Made by a program: the position numbers and the translations under genes. A DNA stretch of 64,000 nt from Methanolobus sp. (GTDB taxonomy: Archaea > Halobacteriota > Methanosarcinia > Methanosarcinales > Methanosarcinaceae): NCBI RefSeq assembly GCF_030682845.1, contig NZ_JAUXNK010000031.1, forward strand, positions 1-64,000, given 5' to 3'. Under the pieces are notes generated by a model. The model ran no database searches and was not told the origin of the DNA. It saw only the letters and a list, made by a program, of their open reading frames with translations. How positions within the stretch are numbered: the stretch's first letter is position 1; each line of letters begins with the position of its first letter. Shown here in pieces: positions 25,068 through 34,216 of this stretch.

Positions 25068-27728
25068 TCATTTTGCAATGATCGCCGAACTATTAGTCAC
25101 AGGGTCTTTCTCCACAGCAAATACATGGTCCGCAGAATCTATCAGTGACTCATCATGCGATACTACAAGGATCTGACCCACACCGATGTCGCGCATCATG
25201 TCTATCAGTTTGATCAACTGGTTAACATGCCCTTTATCCAGGAAAACTGTAGGTTCGTCCATGATCAGAGGAGGAAGTCCGGCCTGTTTTCCGGCTACGC
25301 CAAGCGAAAGCAGGCGATATATAGCGCACCTTAGTACAAGGTTGAACAAAGCCCGCTCCCCACCGCTCAGGAGTCTGGGTTCAAGGGAAGTTCCGTCCTT
25401 CTCGAACACAGTAAGGTTGTAGTCCGCGTCAAGCCTTACATGGGAGTAAGCGTTATTAGTGTACATGAAAGTGAATATCTCATTAATGAAAGTGTCCAAG
25501 GCCCCGATATTGTTGGAGCGCAACTGAGATCTGATGCGCATATACATCGCCTCGAGCTCTTGCGCATCCGCATAGATAGCATTGAGATAATCCACCTTGT
25601 TATTGAGCTGGTCAAGAACAAGTCTCAGGCTTTCGAAGCGCTTAAGCTCACTTTCAAGCATTCCCGCCTGCTTTGTGATCTCTTCCCGCTCCGCTTGCAG
25701 CCTGACGATCTCAGATTTTATGACTCCGAAGGCTTCATCATAGTCCCTGAACAGGGATTCAAGTCTAGATATATCAAAGCCGCCCACCTTGCCGCTTATC
25801 TCACGAAGGGACTCATTCTTTTCAGCAACCTGACCATCAAAAATAACGATCACCTCTCTGAAATTCGTGATCTTAGCTTCCATCTGTGCAATATCGGTTT
25901 TCATCCTGTCTGCTTCAACGAGGTCCGTGCGAACCTTCCGGGCGGCCTCAAGGAGTTTCAGGCACGCAGAATGTTCTTTCTCAGCTACTTCCAGTTCCTG
26001 CTTCAATAGCCGGAGTTTGTCCTGTAATCCCCTTACAGACTCCTCTATAAGGGACCTCCGTGAAGAGAGTTCCTCTTTCTTCTTATCATGATCAAGAAGC
26101 AGGGATTGGTATTCCAGAGCCAGCTTTTCAAGACTACGTATGTTCTCTTCGGAGGACTTTACTTCCCTGACTGTGACCTCAATTTCATTTCTGTGAACCC
26201 TGGCCTCTCTTACGCGCCCCAGCTTAGAATCCAGAGCCTCCTGTTTTTTCTTCAATACAGCTAATTCTGCCTGGAGTTCCTTCGCTTTCTGGGAGTCCGA
26301 AGCTGTCGCCTCCTCAATGCATGAACCCTTAAGATCCTGCATGCACGTGGGGCACTTCCCTTCGCTGAGGAGCTGAGCAGACTTTTTTATTCGCTCCTGT
26401 ATTTCCGTAAACTTTGCCGAAAGCTCTTTTTCCTTGCCATGCAGGCTTTTTTGCTGGTCGGTCACAAGATCGAAGATCTCCTCGATGTTCTCCAGCTTTT
26501 CCAGCGTCAGTCCAAGAGGCTCAAGGTTTGAGATAACAGAAACCTTCTTTTCCTCAAGCTGTGCTATTTTGGTGCGCGATGCCTCAATATCTGACTGTAT
26601 ACCTGTAAGCTTTTCCTTGCTCTGGGAAACAGACTTTTCCAGCTCATGGACATGTTTTTGGTTTTCTGCCAGCGAGTCAGCAAAGGTCGTTTGTTCTTTT
26701 TCAAGTACTGCCTTGTTTTTGCTTATATTGCTTATCCTGTCCCTCAATGAGCGCTCACTGGTGTCTATTCCTGATATCGTCCTTTCTATGTCCGAATCAT
26801 CAAGGTTGAATTCAGAACAAACCTCCCGAATCCTCTTTCGTAGCTCCTCCTGACCGACTCTTGAGGAAGCGATACTCTTCTCCATGGACCCTATCTGGAC
26901 ATACGCCCGGTTCTTCTTCTCATCAAGTTCTTTTATCTGGGACTGGACAGAAACCTTTTTGTCTGCTAATTCCCTGAATTCGGCAATCTTTTTTGAAGTC
27001 TCGTCTTTCAATGACAGCGCACGGTCCTTCTTATCATTAAGAGAGGAGATCTCCCTTTCAAGATTCCCGGAGCGTGTGCGCAGTTCTGCAAGTTTTTCAA
27101 CAGGCTTTGAGTCTTCTATATGCCTGGCGGCTGCATCCACTTCCTTGATGCGGCGTTCCGTATCCTTCTGGTGGCGGCCAACACCTATGCGTGCACTTGA
27201 CGCCCGCTCACGATACTCTTCCAGTTTCCCAAGCTGCAGGAGATCGTCTATCATCTTCTGCCTGTCCTTTGGCTTGGAGTTTATCAGCACATCGATTTCA
27301 CCCTGCCTGATATAGACGCAATTCCGGTAGGCCTCTTCATCCATGTTGAGCAGTGAACGTATAGCATCATATGTACGTGTAGGCTGGTCGAAAAGAATCT
27401 CAGAATCTCTTCTGAGAATAGCACCCGTATTGGAAGCACGTCCCTTTTCAGGATCATTCCTGAAGAATTGCTCTACTGAATAATCATGGCCGTTCTGTTC
27501 GAAATCCAGCATTATGGAAGCTTTTGTAGCACCTTTTCGGATGATATCCGAAATGACAAAATCCTTATCAAGGGTCTTGCTTCCGAAAAGACAGGTAAAG
27601 CACGCCTCAAGCAAGCTGGATTTCCCACTCCCGTTGACTCCTGAGACTACGGTCACACCATCCTGGAAAGAGATGTCCAGCTGCTTATAGCTTCTTATGT
27701 TCTCTATCTGCAGTCTTTTTATTCTCAT
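25068..27728 (-). CDS. rad50: DNA double-strand break repair ATPase Rad50
   Basis: Rad50 is the SMC-like ATPase partner of Mre11 in break processing. Walker A SGVNGSGKSSLLEACF is near residue 30. A coiled coil follows, with a zinc-hook CPTC (SEGKCPTCMQDLKG) near residue 448. The C-terminal head carries LLSGGERALFNLVLRCAIYRLL and Walker B PLIMDEPTVFLDKGH. The 886 residues match archaeal Rad50. Its ATG overlaps the mre11 stop (ATGA), so the subunits are translationally coupled. Confidence 0.96.
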   Translation of the reverse strand: MRIKRLQIENIRSYKQLDISFQDGVTVVSGVNGSGKSSLLEACFTCLFGSKTLDKDFVISDIIRKGATKASIMLDFEQNGHDYSVEQFFRNDPEKGRASNTGAILRRDSEILFDQPTRTYDAIRSLLNMDEEAYRNCVYIRQGEIDVLINSKPKDRQKMIDDLLQLGKLEEYRERASSARIGVGRHQKDTERRIKEVDAAARHIEDSKPVEKLAELRTRSGNLEREISSLNDKKDRALSLKDETSKKIAEFRELADKKVSVQSQIKELDEKKNRAYVQIGSMEKSIASSRVGQEELRKRIREVCSEFNLDDSDIERTISGIDTSERSLRDRISNISKNKAVLEKEQTTFADSLAENQKHVHELEKSVSQSKEKLTGIQSDIEASRTKIAQLEEKKVSVISNLEPLGLTLEKLENIEEIFDLVTDQQKSLHGKEKELSAKFTEIQERIKKSAQLLSEGKCPTCMQDLKGSCIEEATASDSQKAKELQAELAVLKKKQEALDSKLGRVREARVHRNEIEVTVREVKSSEENIRSLEKLALEYQSLLLDHDKKKEELSSRRSLIEESVRGLQDKLRLLKQELEVAEKEHSACLKLLEAARKVRTDLVEADRMKTDIAQMEAKITNFREVIVIFDGQVAEKNESLREISGKVGGFDISRLESLFRDYDEAFGVIKSEIVRLQAEREEITKQAGMLESELKRFESLRLVLDQLNNKVDYLNAIYADAQELEAMYMRIRSQLRSNNIGALDTFINEIFTFMYTNNAYSHVRLDADYNLTVFEKDGTSLEPRLLSGGERALFNLVLRCAIYRLLSLGVAGKQAGLPPLIMDEPTVFLDKGHVNQLIKLIDMMRDIGVGQILVVSHDESLIDSADHVFAVEKDPVTNSSAIIAK

Positions 27729-29317
27729 AAGTAGTCACCAAGGTTGTACTGCCGTGGTTTGGGAGCAGCTTTATGCTCCTTATGAGAAGGTGTTTCCGGT
27801 CCTTTTTCCTGAGCAACGACCTCATGAGCCTTCTCTAAGGGAGGGGCTTCACCTTCAGAGAATATATACTGCCGGACATTTACATCGTGTTTCTGTTCAG
27901 CGTGACCTTCAGTTACCTCGGACATTTCAGTTGTTTCAGTTGATTCGGTTGATTCAATTGATTCGGGCACTTCGGTTAATTCCGTTACTTCATCTACAGC
28001 GGAAACATCTTCTTTTGCCGTAACACCCTGGTCAAAGTTCTGCTCAAAGTTATCTGCTGCAACAGCCTCAAACTTCTCATCCGTTGTGACCACTATAAAC
28101 TCATGAGAAGTTTCATGAGAGACTCCCTGCAGGGAAGGTTCGACAGACTCGCCCTCAGGCAATGCCACAACTGCAGGAACCTCGACCCTGTTTGTGAAAT
28201 CCATCCTGTCGAGCAATTCACCAAGTCTGTCTTCGACTTCAGCGTCAACCCTGCTCTTTACGAGCACAGGGTCCCTGATTATCTCGTCGAGCATGATGCC
28301 ACCCTGTGTAAGATTCATCTTCCCCAGTTCCTCTTTAACCGCCTCATCGGGATCTGTAAAAGAAAAAGACATATATACGTCCGGGAAAATGTCACCGGCC
28401 CTGAGGTCCCTTATAGCAGGGACAAGGGCCTTGCGGGAAAACAGGAATTCCTCTATCTCACTGAACTTGATCTTTATCTCAGGATCTCCCGAGATATTCA
28501 CAAATACTATCTTGTCCTCGACATCACGCTCTTTGATAGCAGAGAATATTTCCTCGTAAGCCTGTGAGCCTTTGCTGAGCTTGACAGGTATGAATACAAA
28601 ATCCCTGGTAGGTATTACCCTCTTGCTTATATCGACCCCATCATCGCCTGCAGTGACGATATTATAGGAGCGGGGCTCAAGTTCGGATGCACCGTTGCGC
28701 TCGGTGCTGCCACAATAGGTAACCCAGGTCTCTCCTACCCTGATTATTTCATGCTTGTGATTATCACCAAGGAGCACGGCATGCACATCAAAAGGAATGG
28801 AATGCAGGACTTCCTGCACATCCCAATCACCAAAAGCAAAGGGTTTCATCATCTGATGCATTACAAGCAGATTATATTCTGCATCATCCTCATTATTGAA
28901 AACTGAATAATCGAACAGAGGAATCCGGGATTTGGGTACATGGTCAATCCCATATACAGCTACGCTGCCCAGCCTGTAAGGTGTGGCCCCAAGGCGTATG
29001 ACAAGCCCCATGCTTTCATAAAGGTCAAGCCACTGTGTGCTTTGCTTGCTCTCATGGTTACCCACAACTGCAAGCAATGGAACCTGAGCATCCCTGAGCC
29101 TTGAGAAAAGTTTCATCGTCTCCAGAATATCATCAAGAGTCGGATTCCTTGAGTCGAAAAGATCACCTGCATGTACAACAGCATCGGCTTTCATTGAAAT
29201 GGCATCATCGATCACCTTTGCAAAAGCATCGAGAAAATCCTGCCTGCGTACTTCGCTGTGGTACTGCCGGTAACCTAAGTGTGTATCCCCTGTGTGGATT
29301 ATCTTTGTTTCATCCAT
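27725..29317 (-). CDS. mre11: DNA double-strand break repair nuclease Mre11
   Basis: This calcineurin-type phosphoesterase has 3'-5' exonuclease and endonuclease activity on broken ends. Metal-binding motifs are visible in order: HTGDTHLGY (residue 7), HAGDLFDSRNP (45), VVGNHESK (82), LLVMHQMM (150) and LLGDNHKHE (185). The catalytic core and capping domain end near residue 350. The last about 150 residues are a low-complexity, Thr/Glu/Ser-rich tail (TELTEVPESIESTESTETTE) ending in KPRQYNLGDYL. The short C-terminal motif may bind Rad50 or another partner (inference). The gene is transcribed away from the pilin-like cluster. Confidence 0.95.
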   Translation of the reverse strand: MDETKIIHTGDTHLGYRQYHSEVRRQDFLDAFAKVIDDAISMKADAVVHAGDLFDSRNPTLDDILETMKLFSRLRDAQVPLLAVVGNHESKQSTQWLDLYESMGLVIRLGATPYRLGSVAVYGIDHVPKSRIPLFDYSVFNNEDDAEYNLLVMHQMMKPFAFGDWDVQEVLHSIPFDVHAVLLGDNHKHEIIRVGETWVTYCGSTERNGASELEPRSYNIVTAGDDGVDISKRVIPTRDFVFIPVKLSKGSQAYEEIFSAIKERDVEDKIVFVNISGDPEIKIKFSEIEEFLFSRKALVPAIRDLRAGDIFPDVYMSFSFTDPDEAVKEELGKMNLTQGGIMLDEIIRDPVLVKSRVDAEVEDRLGELLDRMDFTNRVEVPAVVALPEGESVEPSLQGVSHETSHEFIVVTTDEKFEAVAADNFEQNFDQGVTAKEDVSAVDEVTELTEVPESIESTESTETTEMSEVTEGHAEQKHDVNVRQYIFSEGEAPPLEKAHEVVAQEKGPETPSHKEHKAAPKPRQYNLGDYL

Positions 29318-29463
29318 CTTGGGATATGATACGCATTACCCGTTTTTAAGATTGCCTATTAAAGGCATTGTTGCTGTCATCAAAATGAGATACAGTCGCT
29401 CGAGGAGAATGTACAAATAAGACCTGTAATATAATATTAGTTACTATAATACTAGAGGTATTT

Positions 29464-29934
29464 ATGGACAGTAAGGGACAGATGACTATCGACTATCTGA
29501 TAAGCATTATAATATTTTTGCTTGCAATGGTCTTCGTGTTCAGTTATACATCCGGGATATTCACACCGTTCCAATCCAACTCAGACGAAGTCACATTGAT
29601 AGCGGACAGAGTATCCATAGCTATCGTTGAAAAGAGAATGAGCGCCGGGGATGAGGCTGTTCCTAATCTGGTCAACAAAACAAAGATTAATGATTTTTTT
29701 GCAGATCTTAATAATGACACAAACTACCAGTCTATTATTGATTCCCTCGGGATGAACGGCAGCTATCTGCGGTATGACCTGAACGTCACTGCAGAGAACA
29801 GCAGTAGTATCATTTCTGCAGGAAAACCGATTCCTCCCCAGATCAACGTAGGGCAGACACGGAGGATAGTCCTGTGCAAAGATGAGAATTCAGAGAGGAC
29901 AGAGATGGTAATTCTGTCATTCAGGGTGTGGTGA
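29464..29934 (+). CDS. Copy A gene 1: class III signal-type pilin-like surface protein
   Basis: The protein has 156 residues. Its N-terminus is KGQMTIDYLISIIIFLLAMVF, resembling class III (archaellin/prepilin peptidase) signals, with likely cleavage between Gly5 and Gln6. The rest is extracellular with several N-x-S/T sites and ends in FRVW. A block SYTSGIFTPFQSNSDEVTLIADRV is nearly identical in the copy B partner (34217-34684). It is the first of six tightly packed genes. The start ATG follows an AGAGG ribosome binding site. The fold and function beyond pilin-like are unknown. Confidence 0.7.
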   Translation: MDSKGQMTIDYLISIIIFLLAMVFVFSYTSGIFTPFQSNSDEVTLIADRVSIAIVEKRMSAGDEAVPNLVNKTKINDFFADLNNDTNYQSIIDSLGMNGSYLRYDLNVTAENSSSIISAGKPIPPQINVGQTRRIVLCKDENSERTEMVILSFRVW

Positions 29935-29935
29935 C

Positions 29936-30550
29936 ATGAGAAGAAATGTACCGCACAAACTTGAAAGAGGCGAACATGCTCAGATGCATACCCTTGAAGC
30001 GATCATTGCATCGCTCATCATGGTCGCAATTATCATATTCACTGTGCAGGCAACTTCCCTTACCCCTCTCACATCCTCCACAGCTAATGCCCACATAGAG
30101 GCCCAACTCCAGGCAATGGGGCAGGATATGCTCAATGCCCTTTCATATTCAGCTTATGGTCAGAACTCGAATCTGACAAATGATGTCCTGAAATGGGATG
30201 GTGAGCAGTATGTCTGGAACGGGACAACATACAGGACAGTTAGGAATCCAGGTTACGAGCTTCAGGACAGTTCACTTGCCCATACGCTCGAATTCATCGC
30301 AGTCAAAAGAGGGATTGCACATAATGTTCATTTCAGCTGGGTGGATGAAGAAGGCGTCACAATGTCCCGAAGATACATCTATAACGGGGATCCTTCGAAT
30401 AACGCTGTGGTGATATCAAAGAGAGTGCATTTATCAGATTTTGACGTCGGTAACACAACTGAATTTGCGGCACGCAGCGGAATCCCGGATGCGGATCCGA
30501 CAGATTTCTACAATATCGTGAATGTAAAAATGACGCTCTGGAGAATGTAG
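29936..30550 (+). CDS. Copy A gene 2: pilin-like surface protein
   Basis: The 204-residue protein has a charged N-terminus, then AQMHTLEAIIASLIMVAIIIFTV as a single hydrophobic helix with a glutamate at the position typical of pilin-type helices. The block QATSLTPLTSSTANAHIE right after the helix is shared, nearly unchanged, with the copy B partner (34687-35307). The C-terminus ends VKMTLWRM in A and VKLTLWRM in B, resembling a closing beta strand. It starts one base after the gene 1 stop. I cannot assign a function beyond surface or pseudopilin-like. Confidence 0.68.
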   Translation: MRRNVPHKLERGEHAQMHTLEAIIASLIMVAIIIFTVQATSLTPLTSSTANAHIEAQLQAMGQDMLNALSYSAYGQNSNLTNDVLKWDGEQYVWNGTTYRTVRNPGYELQDSSLAHTLEFIAVKRGIAHNVHFSWVDEEGVTMSRRYIYNGDPSNNAVVISKRVHLSDFDVGNTTEFAARSGIPDADPTDFYNIVNVKMTLWRM

Positions 30551-30557
30551 TGATCGC

Positions 30558-31415
30558 ATGAGAAAATTAGATGATTCCGCTCAGTTGTTATTGATAGCAG
30601 GTTTTGCCATAGGAGTAGGCATAGTTGTAATTACAGTCATGCTAAGCAATGTGATATATGCCAGCAACATGGCATCGGAATCAAGCATTGATACTTCCCG
30701 CTACGATATTGCCAACGCGATCCAGACAACCACTGAAGCATATCAGGACGCTTACAGGTACTCCATATTGGATGAGGATAACATCACCCGTTATGAAGAA
30801 TATATTGACTCCTACTCCAGGAAAGCCTCACAGAACTATGCAACAGCAGGCTTTACTTTCCACCTGCAAGACCATGGCTTCTCAGAACCTTACTTCACCC
30901 ACAACGGGCTTGCAGAGGGGAAGGACAACTGGACCCTTGTGAGCAACGTAAACATGACTGAATCATTCTTTATTACGCCAAACACATCCACCATGGGAAA
31001 TGAATCCAATCCTCTTGTAATCGAAGCCTTCAATCATAGCGGAAGTAGCCTATGGTCAATCGGAATGTACAATTCAAGCGGGAAGGTAAACATAACTGTA
31101 ATAGACGGTTCATTCGCACCTCGGTACAAACCAGATATAGGAGCTAATCCAGAAGTCAACATAACAGGTAATCGGATCAATAATGAAACCTTCGAGTTCA
31201 ATTATTCTGCTTCCACAACAGGCCAGGATTATTCAATAAATATCTACAACGGAAGCAATACCATTGGAATCTACACAATATCCGGCAATACTTCATCCGG
31301 TCAGCCCTTCATGCTTGCAAGATACGAAGTTGCGAACCCAACCCTGAGGATGGCTTCCAGCCAGATGAGTATTAACCGGTCGGTGCCAATTCCCCTTCCG
31401 GGGGGGATGTCATGA
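30558..31415 (+). CDS. Copy A gene 3: pilin-like surface glycoprotein
   Basis: The 285-residue protein begins MRKLDDSAQLLLIAGFAIGVGIVVITV, a short N-terminus and one hydrophobic helix close to the N-terminus, as in prepilins. The large extracellular part is very rich in N-x-S/T sequons (for example NMTESF, NTSTMGNES, NHSG, NYSAST, NTSSGQ). This suggests heavy N-glycosylation. The start SAQLLLIAGFAIGVGIV is shared with copy B gene 3 (SAQMILIAGFAIGIGIV). Its stop overlaps the start of gene 4 (ATGA). Confidence 0.68.
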   Translation: MRKLDDSAQLLLIAGFAIGVGIVVITVMLSNVIYASNMASESSIDTSRYDIANAIQTTTEAYQDAYRYSILDEDNITRYEEYIDSYSRKASQNYATAGFTFHLQDHGFSEPYFTHNGLAEGKDNWTLVSNVNMTESFFITPNTSTMGNESNPLVIEAFNHSGSSLWSIGMYNSSGKVNITVIDGSFAPRYKPDIGANPEVNITGNRINNETFEFNYSASTTGQDYSINIYNGSNTIGIYTISGNTSSGQPFMLARYEVANPTLRMASSQMSINRSVPIPLPGGMS

Positions 31416-31885
31416 GAGATCTGGCAGGAGATGAGAATGCAGTATCTATCTCAATTGGGTTCATACTTACCTTCTCCATAACAGTTCTTGTGATGGTAAT
31501 TGCTCTGACATCATTTTATTCACTGATGGGACAGGCTGAGCAGACCGTGATGCGCGACGAGTTCGAAATACATGGAAGCGATATTGCGGTCCGTATAACA
31601 TCTCTGGATACGACAGTTGGTATAGCAAAAGATGCAGGTTCCGATATTGGAAGGATCAGTTACAGACTATCTCTTCCTGACAAGATAGCAGGGAAGGAGT
31701 ATTCCATCGAGTTCTCAAACAGTACAAATGAAATAACTTTCATGTCTGAGGAAAGAGCTGAGACAAGGGTCAAAGTACCCTATTCCACCGAAGATACCAA
31801 TGTTACTCCAACTATTCTTTACAGTTCGAAAGGCGAATACCTGATGGTTTACAACCCGATCACCAATACAATAGATATATCCTGA
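31412..31885 (+). CDS. Copy A gene 4: AVS-type pilin-like protein
   Basis: The 157-residue protein has an N-terminus DENAVSISIGFILTFSITVLVMVIAL, close to the archaeal Pilin_N pattern (AVSxxIGxxL). The motif QTVMRDEFEIHGSDIAVRI is mirrored by HTVMRDEFEIHGNDISLQI in copy B gene 4. The extracellular part is beta-rich (YRLSLPDKIAGKEYSIEFSN, then VKVPYSTEDTNVTPTILYS). It overlaps gene 3 by 4 bases. Confidence 0.68.
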   Translation: MRDLAGDENAVSISIGFILTFSITVLVMVIALTSFYSLMGQAEQTVMRDEFEIHGSDIAVRITSLDTTVGIAKDAGSDIGRISYRLSLPDKIAGKEYSIEFSNSTNEITFMSEERAETRVKVPYSTEDTNVTPTILYSSKGEYLMVYNPITNTIDIS

Positions 31886-31897
31886 GAGTGAGTGCAC

Positions 31898-32686
31898 ATG
31901 GACAGCAGGAAAAAGGCACGAAAAAATATTGTTGCATCCGATGATGCTGTTTCAGAAGTACTTGGTTTCAGTATCACTCTTGGAGTGATGGTTCTGTCGC
32001 TCGCTGTTATAGGCGTTGCAGGATATCCCATGCTTGAAAACATGCAGGAGAGAGGACATCTTCTGAACATAGAGCAAAGTTTCTCTGTGCTGCAGCCCAA
32101 CATTAACAAAGTGGCATTCGGAAAAGCACCCTCTCAGTCAGTAGAGCTTAAAATGTACGGGAGCAGCATCTCAGTTACAGGAACCAGTTACATGAATTTG
32201 AGCATGCAGGTATGGAATAGTACCAATTCGAGTTATGATACCCCTTCCCTTGAAAGACAGATGAGGACGATAGAGAATCAATATAGTGAAAATACCGTAG
32301 CCTATGAGAACACAGGCACCTGGGTCAGGTACCCGCAAGGAAGTTCCATAGCGATCTCAAAACCGGATTTCGCGTATCATGACAACGTATTACTTATTCC
32401 CATGGTAACCATTTCAGGCACAAAAAGCATTTCCGGTTCAGGGCTGACCCGTGTTGTTTCCCAGGGAGGGCAAATATCGGTTTCAGTATATGAAAATGTA
32501 TCCAGGGTCGACATTACCATTAAAAGCGATTATTACGAGGGCTGGGAAAGGTACCTGAATGAAACGCTGGGAATGGATATCAAGTACACAGATCCTGCAA
32601 ACAGCACCATATCTGCAAGCCGGGATTATAATCCCGGCATAGATGTGCTTGTGACAGTATCTCCAATGAGTGTAACTATTGAGTAG
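31898..32686 (+). CDS. Copy A gene 5: AVS-type pilin-like protein
   Basis: The N-terminus DDAVSEVLGFSITLGVMVLSLAVIG again resembles archaeal Pilin_N sequences. The extracellular part contains KAPSQSVELKMYGSSISVTG and a YENTGTWVRYP segment. Versions of these recur in genes 6A, 5B and 6B, so genes 5 and 6 are themselves related. I use the ATG at 31898 (MDSRKK) rather than the upstream GTG in the track. It has several N-glycosylation sequons and ends in a beta strand (VTVSPMSVTIE). Confidence 0.67.
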   Translation: MDSRKKARKNIVASDDAVSEVLGFSITLGVMVLSLAVIGVAGYPMLENMQERGHLLNIEQSFSVLQPNINKVAFGKAPSQSVELKMYGSSISVTGTSYMNLSMQVWNSTNSSYDTPSLERQMRTIENQYSENTVAYENTGTWVRYPQGSSIAISKPDFAYHDNVLLIPMVTISGTKSISGSGLTRVVSQGGQISVSVYENVSRVDITIKSDYYEGWERYLNETLGMDIKYTDPANSTISASRDYNPGIDVLVTVSPMSVTIE

Positions 32687-32697
32687 TAGGTGCGATT

Positions 32698-34137
32698 ATG
32701 GTCAAAAAATTTATTATTTCTGAAAAAGCTGTGTCTGCTGTTGTAGGAGTGATGATAATCCTTGCACTCACTATTACGTCTACAAGCGTCATCCTTCTGT
32801 ATTCAACCCCCACCATGAGAAATATGGGGGATATGGCCAACGCCCAGAGAGCTGAACAGGCATTTACGGTTTTTGACTCCAGGGTTAGCAAGGTGGCACT
32901 GGGAGAATCACCCAGCCAGACCACATCGTTCTCAATAATGGACGGTAGTGTCAGCGTCAATGGGGATGCAAGTGCCTATCAGAACAGCCAGATGGTAGTG
33001 GTGTGCACCCAGCTCAGCGGGGAATCATGGTATACTACTTTTAACAATAACAGGTTCAAATGGAACAGCTGGGAGCCTCATGTAGCCCAGCCAAACATGA
33101 CTGTGTTCCGTTCACCTATGGGAAGCATTACCTATACCCAGGGAGATCGCATCATCGGCTATGAAGGTGGCGGCGTATGGTCAAAATACCCCACCGGAAA
33201 GGCCGTCATGATATCCCCGCCGGAATTCCATTACAATGGAGAAACGCTCACCCTGCCCATAATGAAAATAGAAGGAAACGAGGTTTTCAGCGGAAGGACG
33301 GATGTTGCAGTGACCGTGAGCTCCGATAATATGCCTGTAGTACTCTATCCTGATCCAAGCAGTATAAAGAAAGTTAATCCGCTCAGCTCGGATAAAGTGC
33401 TCATCTACATAAAGAGCGAATTCTACACAGCCTGGGCCGATTATGCTAATTCCCTTACTTATGCCAGTGCAACAACAGATGACGCAAACCAGACTGCCAT
33501 CGTGGAACTGGAGGTGATGCCGGCAATGGGAAAAGATCAGCTTAAGCAGGTGTTCAAGATTGGTGCCCTTAACCAGACAAATCCTGCACCAATGTATAAT
33601 TTCACGTTCAATCTGGAAGCAAAAGCAAGCCAAGGGCTTAATCCAAGCAATTATCAGATAACTGCTTCGTCCGGCACAAAGACCCTGACGTACACCCTTG
33701 CTAAAAAAGGTGGTGCAAACCAACTTGAGCTTGGACTGATCTATAAAGATACAGCCACAGGTGGAGGTACTGAAACATGGGTAGGAACAACAGTATTCTC
33801 TGTCAGTGGTTCAAAAGAAGACCAGTCTGCAAACGTTGACTTGCTGAGCACCTCTTTCAACATGAAATATGATTCAAATACAGGTGACTTTTCTTGGCCT
33901 GATTTGGATATAACAAAAAGTAACCCAAACAGCACCCAATCATTGCACACTGTATCTCAGCATTATATGAAACTTCTCACAATGGATGGTTCAGTAATAT
34001 TCAATATCCAATCACCCGGGAAGTCAGATCCTGTGGACTATTCAGAATCAACACTGACACTCCTATATGATGGGGCGCCGGGAAGCATCACTTACCTGCA
34101 TGTGAGCAGGAACGATCTTGCAGTTACACTCAGTTGA
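32698..34137 (+). CDS. Copy A gene 6: large AVS-type pilin-like protein
   Basis: At 479 residues this is the largest copy A member. The N-terminus SEKAVSAVVGVMIILALTITSTSVILL fits archaeal Pilin_N. Blocks shared with copy B gene 6 include AEQAFTVFDSRVSKVALGESPSQ, YEGGGVWSKYPTGK, ISPPEFHYNGETLTLPIMK and TQSLHTVSQHYMKLL. The C-terminus (YDGAPGSITYLHVSRNDLAVTLS) resembles the gene 5 ends. No catalytic motif is visible. It may be the tip or major extracellular component of the assembly (inference). Confidence 0.67.
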   Translation: MVKKFIISEKAVSAVVGVMIILALTITSTSVILLYSTPTMRNMGDMANAQRAEQAFTVFDSRVSKVALGESPSQTTSFSIMDGSVSVNGDASAYQNSQMVVVCTQLSGESWYTTFNNNRFKWNSWEPHVAQPNMTVFRSPMGSITYTQGDRIIGYEGGGVWSKYPTGKAVMISPPEFHYNGETLTLPIMKIEGNEVFSGRTDVAVTVSSDNMPVVLYPDPSSIKKVNPLSSDKVLIYIKSEFYTAWADYANSLTYASATTDDANQTAIVELEVMPAMGKDQLKQVFKIGALNQTNPAPMYNFTFNLEAKASQGLNPSNYQITASSGTKTLTYTLAKKGGANQLELGLIYKDTATGGGTETWVGTTVFSVSGSKEDQSANVDLLSTSFNMKYDSNTGDFSWPDLDITKSNPNSTQSLHTVSQHYMKLLTMDGSVIFNIQSPGKSDPVDYSESTLTLLYDGAPGSITYLHVSRNDLAVTLS

Positions 34138-34139
34138 TC

Positions 34140-34169
34140 CTATGTAAGGGGAGTTATCCTCTTACATAG
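34140..34169 (+). terminator. Terminator between the two pilin-like operons
   Basis: CTATGTAAG (34140-34148) pairs perfectly with CTTACATAG (34161-34169), three bases after the copy A gene 6 stop. A T-rich tract (ATCTTTTTATAT) follows. It separates the two operons. Confidence 0.7.
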
Positions 34170-34179
34170 AGTAATTATC

Positions 34180-34194
34180 TTTTTATATAATAAA
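34180..34194 (+). promoter_or_regulatory. Promoter (TATA) of copy B operon
   Basis: TTTTATATAATAAAG lies about 23-37 bases before the copy B gene 1 ATG at 34217, and a GAGAGGA ribosome binding site follows. This gives the second operon its own start of transcription directly after the terminator of the first. Confidence 0.5.
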
Positions 34195-34216
34195 GTATAT
34201 ATTTATAGAGAGGATT

